Shown here one piece after another: positions 57,372-64,000 of a DNA stretch of 64,000 nt; the stretch's first letter is position 1, and the number at the start of each line of letters is the position of its first letter. This stretch comes from Chromobacterium violaceum ATCC 12472 (lineage in GTDB: Bacteria > Pseudomonadota > Gammaproteobacteria > Burkholderiales > Chromobacteriaceae), in NCBI RefSeq assembly GCF_000007705.1, contig NC_005085.1, positions 4,659,752-4,723,751 on the forward strand. The letters run 5' to 3'. The translations under genes and the position numbers were made by a program. Below the pieces are notes generated by a model that was not told the origin of the DNA, did not search any database, and worked only from the letters and a program-made list of their open reading frames with translations.

Positions 57372-57455
57372 GCCGACTCCAAATAGCGATGGGTTCACAA
57401 GCGCCGATGCGGGACCGGGCATCGGCGCGCGGCCTACATCATCCAGCCTATTCCC

Positions 57456-58355
57456 TTATTTAGCCAGCGCCAGGGTCTTTTGCTGCAGCAATTGGCGGAT
57501 CTGCGGCAACATCTGCTGCGCCGCCTTCTCGCCTTCCAGGATCGCCTGGTTGCGGGCCTCGAATTCGGCCGCGCCGATGTTCAGCACGTTCGGGTGGATC
57601 ACCACATCGGCCTGTTTCAGCTCCTGCGTCAGCGCCGGGCCGTTCATGATGCTCAGGCTCTGGTCCAGCATGGACAGGAAGCCGGTGGCGCGGCCGGCCT
57701 TGGGACGGCCGGTGATGTCGACGGCGATCACGAACTGCGCGCCCATCTCGCGCGCGGCGCTGACCGGCACCGGGCTGACCAGGCCGCCGTCGACATAGCT
57801 CTTGCCGCCTATCTTCACCGGCAGGAACACATTGGGAATGCTGGCCGAGGCCCGCACCGCCTGGCCGGTGTTGCCGACGCGGAACACCACCCGGCGGCCG
57901 GAATCCAGCTCGGTGGCCACCGCGGCGAACGGCCGGCTCAGCTTCTCCAGCGGTCGGTTGCCCACCTGGGCGTTGATCCAGTTCTGCAGCTTCTCGCCCT
58001 TGAGCACGCCCTTGGTGGACAGCGTCCAGTCGGTCAGGTCGGCCTGGTCCAGCGCGATCGCGCGCTGCTGCAGCTGCATGCCGTTGAGGCCGGATGCGTA
58101 CAGGCTGCCGACCACGCTGCCGGCGCTGGTGCCGACGATGATGTCGGGCGTGATGCCGGCGCCTTCCAGCACCTTGATCACGCCGATGTGGGCGAAGCCC
58201 TTCACCGCGCCGCCGCCGAGCGCCAGCGCGATTTTCGGTTTGGGCAGCGGCTTGGCGGCCTGGCCGCTGTCCGGCGGCGTGGCGGTCATGCAGGCGGACA
58301 ACAGGGAGGCGATCCCGGCCAGCAGCGCGGGACGTAAAATGCTCTTGCTAATCAT
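57456..58355 (-). CDS. Patatin-like phospholipase lipoprotein
   Basis: The 299-residue protein has a lipoprotein signal with lipobox LLSAC (Cys22). The patatin domain shows the oxyanion loop LALGGGAVKGFAHIG, nucleophile elbow GTSAGS (Ser77) and the DGG dyad motif in SYVDGGLVSPVP. It resembles RssA/NTE-type esterases tethered to the envelope. It overlaps the GNAT gene by 4 bp, the two forming a likely operon. Substrate, probably a lysophospholipid or acyl ester, is unproven. Confidence 0.92.
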   Translation of the reverse strand: MISKSILRPALLAGIASLLSACMTATPPDSGQAAKPLPKPKIALALGGGAVKGFAHIGVIKVLEGAGITPDIIVGTSAGSVVGSLYASGLNGMQLQQRAIALDQADLTDWTLSTKGVLKGEKLQNWINAQVGNRPLEKLSRPFAAVATELDSGRRVVFRVGNTGQAVRASASIPNVFLPVKIGGKSYVDGGLVSPVPVSAAREMGAQFVIAVDITGRPKAGRATGFLSMLDQSLSIMNGPALTQELKQADVVIHPNVLNIGAAEFEARNQAILEGEKAAQQMLPQIRQLLQQKTLALAK

Positions 58356-58918
58356 GATTGCATCGGTCTTTCAGACATCGGCGGCCTTCGGGCCGCCCCA
58401 ACGGGCGCGGGATCCAGCATCACGTAATTCAGATGCCGCGCGCCCTCCAATTCGAAATGGGTTTCGCCGTGGATGCCCATGCCCAGCCGGTGGTAGAAGG
58501 CGATGGCGCGGGCGTTGCCGTGCCATACGCTCAGCCACAGACGCGGCTGGCCGGGCTGTGCTGCAGCCCATTGCCGCGCCGCCGCCATCAGCCGCCGCAC
58601 CAGTCCTTGCCCAGTGTGCCTCTCCACCAGGTAAAGCCGCTCCAGCTCCGACGACGGGTCGTCGCAGCCGGCGCAGGCTTCATCCAGTTTCAATTGCGCG
58701 TAACCCAGCAGATGGCCGTCTTTCTCCATCACCAGCAGTTGGCGCGCCGGATCCGCGATCAAGGCCGCCATCTTTTCCGGCGTGAATTCCGTCAGCACGT
58801 AATCGGCCAAGGCCTGGCGGATGCCGTCGATGGCATAGGTGCTCAGCCACACCTGTATCGACAGGGCGGCGAGACACGCCGCGTCTTCGCGGCGGGCGCT
58901 GCGGATTTCCACATTCAT
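58352..58918 (-). CDS. GNAT family N-acetyltransferase
   Basis: The 188-residue protein has the GNAT fold: IRSARREDAACLAALSIQVW start, LLVMEKDGHLLGYAQLKL, then ELERLYLVERHTGQGLVRRLMAAARQWA containing the acetyl-CoA-binding loop, and a C-terminal AIAFYHRLGMGIHGETHFEL. The acceptor is unknown. Its stop overlaps the start of the patatin-like gene by 4 bp. The upstream bioC gene ends 34 bp before. Confidence 0.9.
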   Translation of the reverse strand: MNVEIRSARREDAACLAALSIQVWLSTYAIDGIRQALADYVLTEFTPEKMAALIADPARQLLVMEKDGHLLGYAQLKLDEACAGCDDPSSELERLYLVERHTGQGLVRRLMAAARQWAAAQPGQPRLWLSVWHGNARAIAFYHRLGMGIHGETHFELEGARHLNYVMLDPAPVGAARRPPMSERPMQS

Positions 58919-58952
58919 TCAGCGGCTTCCTTTCCGCTCCGCCGGTTTCCGC

Positions 58953-59861
58953 TCAATCGGCCCGCGGCGCTTTCTTGACGAATTCGATCACCTGGCGGCC
59001 GTCGTCGCTGATCTTGGCCAGTTTTTTTTCGGTGCCCTTCCAAGCGTGGCCGTACACCACCTCGTAGCTGGCGGGCAGCTTGCCGTCGCGGCGGTAGCGC
59101 TCGTACGCTTCTTCCACCTTGCGCCAGGCCTGCTTGCCCATCAGGCCGCGGCCGCGGCCGGCGGTGGCGTTGTGCGCGCCGATGGCTTTCAGGTCGCGCA
59201 TCACCGCGCGGGCGTCGTCGTAGGTCAACGCGATCTTCTCCATGTCCATCACCGGCTCGGCGAAGCCGGCGCGCATCAGCGCGTCGCCGATGTCGTGCAT
59301 GTCGATGAACTGGTTGACGTGGGTGGCGCCGTCCACGCCGGCGAATGCCGCCCGCAGCTCGGACAGCGTGTCCGGCCCCAGCGTGGAGAACATCAGCATG
59401 CCGTCCGGCTTCAGCACCCGGCGCAGCTCGGCGAACATCTTGTCCGGCACGTTGATCCACTGGATGGTCAGATTGGACCAGATCATGTCGACGCTGGCGT
59501 CGGCCAAAGGCAGTTTTTCGATATCGGCGTTGATCTGCCACGGCAGGCTGGGCTTGAACAGCTTCTTCAACAGGCCGTCCCCGGCCCGGCCGCGCTCGCG
59601 CGAGGCCAGCAGCATCGCGTGCGCCAGGTCCAGCTCGATCACCCGCGCCTGCGGATAGCGCCGCCGGAGCTCGGCCGCGCCGTAACCGGTGCCGGCGCCG
59701 GCGTCCAGGATCACCGCCGGCTGGTGCTTGATGTAGTCCAGCCGTTCCGCCATGCGGTCGGAGACTTCGCGCTGCAGCACCGCGGCGGAATCGTAGCTGG
59801 CCGCGGCCTTTTCGAACGAGGCGCGCACGCGCGCCTTGTCGGTGTAAAACGCTTCACTCAT
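58953..59861 (-). CDS. bioC: Malonyl-ACP O-methyltransferase BioC
   Basis: The 302-residue class I methyltransferase has the SAM motif VILDAGAGTGYGAAELRRRYP, ADIEKLPLADASVDMIWSNLTIQWI and LKPDGMLMFSTLGPDTLSELRAAF, the last two blocks being characteristic of BioC. BioC methylates malonyl-ACP so that fatty acid synthesis can build pimeloyl-ACP methyl ester for biotin. It overlaps bioH by 4 bp, and BioH later removes that methyl group. Confidence 0.94.
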   Translation of the reverse strand: MSEAFYTDKARVRASFEKAAASYDSAAVLQREVSDRMAERLDYIKHQPAVILDAGAGTGYGAAELRRRYPQARVIELDLAHAMLLASRERGRAGDGLLKKLFKPSLPWQINADIEKLPLADASVDMIWSNLTIQWINVPDKMFAELRRVLKPDGMLMFSTLGPDTLSELRAAFAGVDGATHVNQFIDMHDIGDALMRAGFAEPVMDMEKIALTYDDARAVMRDLKAIGAHNATAGRGRGLMGKQAWRKVEEAYERYRRDGKLPASYEVVYGHAWKGTEKKLAKISDDGRQVIEFVKKAPRAD

Positions 59862-60622
59862 GCCTGGGTTTCCAGATGCTCGGCAAGCGCGCGCACGAAA
59901 TCCTGTTCATGCGACAGGAAGGGGGCGTGCGACGCTTGCGGGAATTCATAAAGGACGGCGTCGGGCAGCGACTCGGCCAGCCAGCGGCCGGCGCCGATCG
60001 GGGTGATGGCGTCGCGCGCGCCGTAGAACAGCGCGGCCGGGCACTGGATGCGGCCGGCCAGCGCGCGCGCGTCGGCCTCCAGCAGCAGCCCCAGCGCCGG
60101 CAGCAGGCCCTGCGGCCGGCCATGGGAAAACAGTTCGCCGCGCAAGGCCTTCAGCGTGTCGCGCGCCGACGGGGCGCCCATCATCTGCAAGGCGAGGAAG
60201 CGCTCCAGCGTCTGCTCGAACGCGCCGTCCAGGCTCTGCGCCACCGCCTCGATGGATGCGCGCGCCTGCGCGTGCGGCCAGGTCTCGTCGCGGACGAAGC
60301 GCGGGCTGGTGGCCACCAGCGCCAGGCTCTTCACCTTGTCCGGATGGCGGGCGGCCCAGTGCTGGGCGATCAGGCCGCCAAGCGACCAGCCCACCACCTG
60401 CGCGGGCAAGGGGAAATGGGCGGCGAGCAGATCGGCCACCGCGTCGGCGTCGAAGCGCGGCAGCGCCGGCGACGCGCCGTGGCCCGGCAGATCCACCAGG
60501 TGGACGCAGAAACGCGTCGCCAGTTGCTCGGCCACGCGGGCGAACACGCCGCCGTGCAGCCCCCAGCCGTGCAGCATGACCACGTCCGGCCCCTGGCCCA
60601 GCGTTTCGACAAACAGATTCAT
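59858..60622 (-). CDS. bioH: Pimeloyl-ACP methyl ester carboxylesterase BioH
   Basis: The 254-residue alpha/beta hydrolase has the oxyanion segment VMLHGWGLHGGVF, nucleophile elbow VVGWSLGGLIAQHWA, the Asp in GARDAITPIGA and the catalytic His in ASHAPFLSHEQDF. Its match to BioH and the 4-bp overlap with bioC support the role of cutting pimeloyl-ACP methyl ester to end the chain cycle. No bioA, bioB, bioD or bioF is in the window. Confidence 0.94.
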   Translation of the reverse strand: MNLFVETLGQGPDVVMLHGWGLHGGVFARVAEQLATRFCVHLVDLPGHGASPALPRFDADAVADLLAAHFPLPAQVVGWSLGGLIAQHWAARHPDKVKSLALVATSPRFVRDETWPHAQARASIEAVAQSLDGAFEQTLERFLALQMMGAPSARDTLKALRGELFSHGRPQGLLPALGLLLEADARALAGRIQCPAALFYGARDAITPIGAGRWLAESLPDAVLYEFPQASHAPFLSHEQDFVRALAEHLETQA

Positions 60623-60646
60623 GTGCGGATAAATTGGGCGAAAACG

Positions 60647-61264
60647 CTATTTTCGCAAGAGTACGATGCGAAGGAAACCTCCGAAGCCGGCATCTTCGTC
60701 ATGAAACGGTTGCAATTTGGTGACGGCGACGATGTCGCCCAGGCGGCGGTTGATGTCGGTGGCGACCGCTCGGGCCAGCGCATTGCCGGCGCGCCGCCAC
60801 AGCGGCGGCCGCTTGCCGTCGGCCAGGAACTTGTCGAACACCACCACCCGGCCGCCCGGCTTCAGCACCCGCTCCACCTCCAGCAGACAGGCCCGCGGGT
60901 CGGGAATCACCGCCAGCACCAGGTGCAGCGCCACCGCGTCGAAGCTGCCGTCGGGGAAATCCAGCCTCTGCCCGTCCATGACCCTGGCGTCCACCTCCAT
61001 CCCCAGCTTGCCCGCCCGCTCGCGCAGCCGCGCCAGCATCGCCGGCGCGATGTCGATCGCGGCGACGCGGCGGCAGCGCACCAGGAAGTCCAGATCCAGC
61101 CCGGTGCCGGCGCCGACCAGCAGCACACGCTCGTCCGGCTGCGGATTCAGCAGGCCTATCGCGCGGCGGCGATGGCGGGCGAAGCCCTGGGCCACCTTGT
61201 CGTACACCGGCGCGTACAGGTCGTAGCGCCAGCGGTTGAAGCGGGTCGACCACTCACGCCACAC
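60647..61264 (-). CDS. Class I SAM-dependent methyltransferase
   Basis: The 205-residue protein starts at GTG 61264, overlapping the end of the upstream GGDEF-EAL gene by 11 bp. It has VLLVGAGTGLDLDFL (SAM motif I), AAIDIAPAML, LDFPDGSFDAVALHLVLAVI and VLKPGGRVVVFDKFL. It resembles phosphatidylethanolamine N-methyltransferase or UbiE-like enzymes; the substrate cannot be assigned. It lies 24 bp before bioH, so it may share a transcript with bioH-bioC. Confidence 0.85.
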   Translation of the reverse strand: MWREWSTRFNRWRYDLYAPVYDKVAQGFARHRRRAIGLLNPQPDERVLLVGAGTGLDLDFLVRCRRVAAIDIAPAMLARLRERAGKLGMEVDARVMDGQRLDFPDGSFDAVALHLVLAVIPDPRACLLEVERVLKPGGRVVVFDKFLADGKRPPLWRRAGNALARAVATDINRRLGDIVAVTKLQPFHDEDAGFGGFLRIVLLRK

Positions 61265-63977
61265 GGCCCGGCCCCTCCGCGAAGCGCGCCAGCTTGTCCC
61301 AGTCCAGCGCCCAGGCCGGCGCCGGGGCGGCGAAATGGAAGCCCTGCAGCATGCCGCAGCCCATCTCCTTCAGCATCGCCGACTGGCTGGCGGTCTCCAC
61401 TCCCTCGGCCACCACTTCCAGGTCCAACGCCCGCGCCAGCGCCAGGATGGCGCGGACGATGGCCACCGACTCCTGCTTGCGGTCCAGATCGAACACGAAG
61501 GACTGGTCTATCTTCAGCACGTCGAAACGATAGCGGTGCAGATAGGACAGCGCCGAATAGCCGGTGCCGAAATCGTCCAGCGCCAGCCTGACGCCCAGGC
61601 CGTGCAGCGCCTGCATCGCGGTGGCGGCGGCCTCGGGCTGGTCGATCAGCGCGCTCTCGGTGATTTCCAGGTGCAGCATCGCCGGCGGCAGCCGGTAATG
61701 GGCGATGCGCTCGCCTATCCAGCCGACCAGGTCCGGGTCGCGGAAATTGGCCGACGACAGGTTGATGTGCAGCGCGATGCCCTCGCCCACCCGCCCCTCG
61801 GCGCGCCAGGCCTGCAGCTGGGCGCAGGCGGCGTTGATCATGTAGCGGTCCAGCCGGGTGATCAGCCCGCTCTCCTCGGCCACCGGCAGGAACACGCCGG
61901 GCGACACCAGCCCGCGCTGCGGATGCTGCCAGCGCACCAGCGTCTCGAAGCCGGCCAGCGCGCCGGTGGCGGCGGCGATGAAGGGCTGGTAGTAGGGCAC
62001 CAGCTGGCCCTCTTCCTCCAGCGCGCGCCGGAGCTCCGTTTCCAGCGCCAGCTGGTCGGCCTGGTCTATCCGCAGCTGGTGGCTGAACAAGGTGTAGCCC
62101 TGGCGGCCCTGCTGCTTGGTGCAGTACATCGCGTGGTCGGCGTCGCGCAGCAGGTCGTCGGCCTTGTGATAGTGCTCGCTGTCGGCCAGCACCACGCCGA
62201 CGCTGGCGGTGGAGAACACCTCGCGCCCGGCCAGGACCACCGGCCGCTCGAACTCGCTGACGATGCGGCGGGCGATGACCTCGCACTCGTCCACCGCGTC
62301 CATGCCGAACATCAGCACCGCGAACTCGTCGCCGCCCAGCCGGGCCAGGAAATCGTAATGGCGCAGGCAGGAACGGATGCGGGCCCCGGCCTCGAACAGC
62401 AGATGGTCGCCCGCCAGATGGCCCAGGGTGTCGTTGACCAGCTTGAAGCGGTCCAAGTCGATGAACACCACGGCGAAACGGTCGCCGCCGTCGAGATAGG
62501 CGTCCCAGGCGCGGCGCAGCGCCTTGGAGAAATAGTTGCGGTTGGGCAGCTTGGTCAGCGGATCGTGCAGGCTGTCGAACTCCAGCTGGGCGTTGACCGC
62601 GTCCAGCTCGCTGGTGCGTTCGCGCACCCGCTGCTCCAGGTCGGCGTAGGCGTGCTGCAGGCTTTCCAGCGCGCGCACCCGCGCCAGCGCGGTGCCGATG
62701 TGGTTGGCGACGAACTCCAGCACCTCCTGGTCGCGGTAGCCGTACACCACGTCGCCGTCGTAGCTCTGCACCGCCAGCACGCCCAGCAGCTCGTGGTCGC
62801 AGTACAGCGGCACGCCCAGCCAGCTCTTGGGCGGCGTCGCGCCTTCCGCCGCCGCCATGCCCTGCAGGCTGCCGTACGGGTCCAGCAGCAACGGCCGTCC
62901 GCTGTGCAGCACCTGCTCGATCAGGCCCTTGCCCGGCTTGCGCGGCTTCAGCGCCGGCGCGTACTCGTCGGCGCAATACGGGAAGCTGATCAGATCGCTG
63001 CCCATGTCGTACAAGGCCACCACGCAGTTGCGCGCCGCCACCATCTCCAGCAGCAGGCGATGCAGGCCGCTGAGGAAAGCCTCCAGCGACAGGCTGGTAT
63101 TCGACAGCTCGGCGATGCGGAACAGCACATCCTGGAATTTCTCCGCGCGCTTGCGGCTGGCCACCTCGGCGCGCAGGCGCGCGTTGGCGCCCTCCAGCTC
63201 GCTGGTGCGCAGCGCCACCTGGCGCTCCAGCCGCCGGTGGTAGAGCACGCGGTCCAGCGCGAAGCCGACGTGGCGGGCGGCGAACATGAACAGCAGCTGC
63301 TCGGCCGAGGTCAGCGGCGGCTGGTCGTCGTACCGCTGCAGCACCGCCGCGCCGATCAGCTCATCCGCCGCGTTGCGCAGCGGCGCGCCCATCCAGAAAG
63401 CCGGCAGATTCGCCGGCCTCGCCAGCGCCTCCTGCCGGCACAACGCCTCGATGCGTTCGCCGGTCAGCACCATGGGCGCGCCGCCGCGGATCAGCCAGGC
63501 CGTCAGCGACACGTCGGGCCCGGCGATCGGAAAGGCGCGCTCGGGATCGGGCGGCGAGGCCTCGCGCCGGTCGGCGTAGAATGGGAAGCTCAGCGTGGAA
63601 CGGTCGTCGCCGCACAAGGCGATGTAGAAATTGTCGGCGTCCATCAGGCGCTGCATCAGCCGGTGCAGCCGGGGCAGCAAGCGGTCCAGCGTCGGGCACT
63701 CGCCGGCCAGCAGGCTGATTTCCAGCATGGTTTCGTTGGCGACGCGCGTCGCCGCCTGCTCGGCGCGCAGGGCCTCGCACTGCAGATGGCCGGCCAGCAG
63801 CTCGGCGACGGTTTCCATCTGTCCGGGAGGCTTGCCCTGCCAGGCCAGCCACCCCAGCGCGCCGTCCCCGGCCCGCATCGCCATCGCGCCGCCGGCAGGC
63901 GGCCGTTCGCCCGCGGCAAGCGCCGCGCCGTCGGGCAGACCGGCGAGGTCGCCAAAGCCGGCCAGCCGCCGCCACAT
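61254..63977 (-). CDS. GAF-GAF-GGDEF-EAL cyclic-di-GMP signalling protein
   Basis: Start at ATG 63977 (907 residues) is supported by GGAG 7 bp upstream, but the frame is open to the window edge, so a longer form is possible. Two GAF-like domains (about residues 75-245 and 285-440) are joined by coiled-coil helices. The GGDEF domain has an intact RLGGDEFAVL (near residue 548). The EAL domain reads ETL instead of EAL (near 677) but keeps NLS, LEITES, DDFGTG, KIDQSF and AEGVET. It may both make and break c-di-GMP under GAF control. No membrane helix is seen. Confidence 0.9.
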   Translation of the reverse strand: MWRRLAGFGDLAGLPDGAALAAGERPPAGGAMAMRAGDGALGWLAWQGKPPGQMETVAELLAGHLQCEALRAEQAATRVANETMLEISLLAGECPTLDRLLPRLHRLMQRLMDADNFYIALCGDDRSTLSFPFYADRREASPPDPERAFPIAGPDVSLTAWLIRGGAPMVLTGERIEALCRQEALARPANLPAFWMGAPLRNAADELIGAAVLQRYDDQPPLTSAEQLLFMFAARHVGFALDRVLYHRRLERQVALRTSELEGANARLRAEVASRKRAEKFQDVLFRIAELSNTSLSLEAFLSGLHRLLLEMVAARNCVVALYDMGSDLISFPYCADEYAPALKPRKPGKGLIEQVLHSGRPLLLDPYGSLQGMAAAEGATPPKSWLGVPLYCDHELLGVLAVQSYDGDVVYGYRDQEVLEFVANHIGTALARVRALESLQHAYADLEQRVRERTSELDAVNAQLEFDSLHDPLTKLPNRNYFSKALRRAWDAYLDGGDRFAVVFIDLDRFKLVNDTLGHLAGDHLLFEAGARIRSCLRHYDFLARLGGDEFAVLMFGMDAVDECEVIARRIVSEFERPVVLAGREVFSTASVGVVLADSEHYHKADDLLRDADHAMYCTKQQGRQGYTLFSHQLRIDQADQLALETELRRALEEEGQLVPYYQPFIAAATGALAGFETLVRWQHPQRGLVSPGVFLPVAEESGLITRLDRYMINAACAQLQAWRAEGRVGEGIALHINLSSANFRDPDLVGWIGERIAHYRLPPAMLHLEITESALIDQPEAAATAMQALHGLGVRLALDDFGTGYSALSYLHRYRFDVLKIDQSFVFDLDRKQESVAIVRAILALARALDLEVVAEGVETASQSAMLKEMGCGMLQGFHFAAPAPAWALDWDKLARFAEGPGRVA

Positions 63978-64000
63978 CACCCCGCTCCGCCCCCACGCCG

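Overview
The window is high-GC DNA with dense, short-gapped operons and strong G/C preference at third codon positions. The gene content fits a Gram-negative betaproteobacterium, most likely Neisseriales/Chromobacteriaceae (Chromobacterium-like). The reasons are a complete dcw cluster running mraZ to lpxC, meso-DAP type MurE, LpxC, gatCAB next to mreBCD-mrdA-rodA, and an AroP very close to the enterobacterial protein. The species call is an inference. I see no rRNA, tRNA, CRISPR array, insertion sequence or prophage.

Layout. 1-4133 (+): a three-gene operon of a LuxC/LuxE-type fusion (5' end cut by the window), a second PaaK/LuxE-like adenylating enzyme and a two-lobed GNAT protein. This is the only part that looks like an uncharacterised specialised-metabolism system. 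4190-5981 (-): YbjQ-family, ComB-like phosphatase and DUF3224 genes. 6086-11688 (-): oppABCDF peptide importer with two hairpins between oppA and oppB. 12110-16225: pyrC, a TusA-like gene, an NRDE protein, a CNP1-like protein, an orphan with a nuclease-like motif, moaC and a small membrane protein. 16230-33886 (-): the dcw cluster, transcribed mraZ-rsmH-ftsL-ftsI-murE-murF-mraY-murD-ftsW-murG-murC-ddlB-ftsQ-ftsA-ftsZ and then lpxC. Many junctions overlap by 4 bp. A clear sigma-70 promoter sits in four 10-bp MraZ-type repeats. 34287-37696 (-): gatC-gatA-gatB. 38050-43603 (+): mreB-mreC-mreD-mrdA-rodA, ending in a terminator.

43750-53000: M16 peptidase, dinB, SelW-like protein, periplasmic copper chaperone, MarC family protein, AraC regulator with azlCD, and an NSS-type sodium symporter. 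53168-57371: aroP, a glycine-zipper envelope protein, a fatty-acid hydroxylase/sterol desaturase family protein and a glutathione S-transferase. 57456-63977 (-): patatin-like lipoprotein, GNAT, bioC-bioH, a second methyltransferase and a large GAF-GAF-GGDEF-EAL protein near the right edge.

Functionally the window is dominated by envelope growth. The dcw cluster makes lipid II and the divisome, mreBCD/mrdA/rodA makes the elongasome, and lpxC commits lipid A synthesis. Features that stand out are the LuxC-LuxE operon, a block of atypical codon use inside rsmH suggesting a recombination tract, a palindromic element between gatA and gatB, and several perfect inverted repeats in promoter or leader positions.
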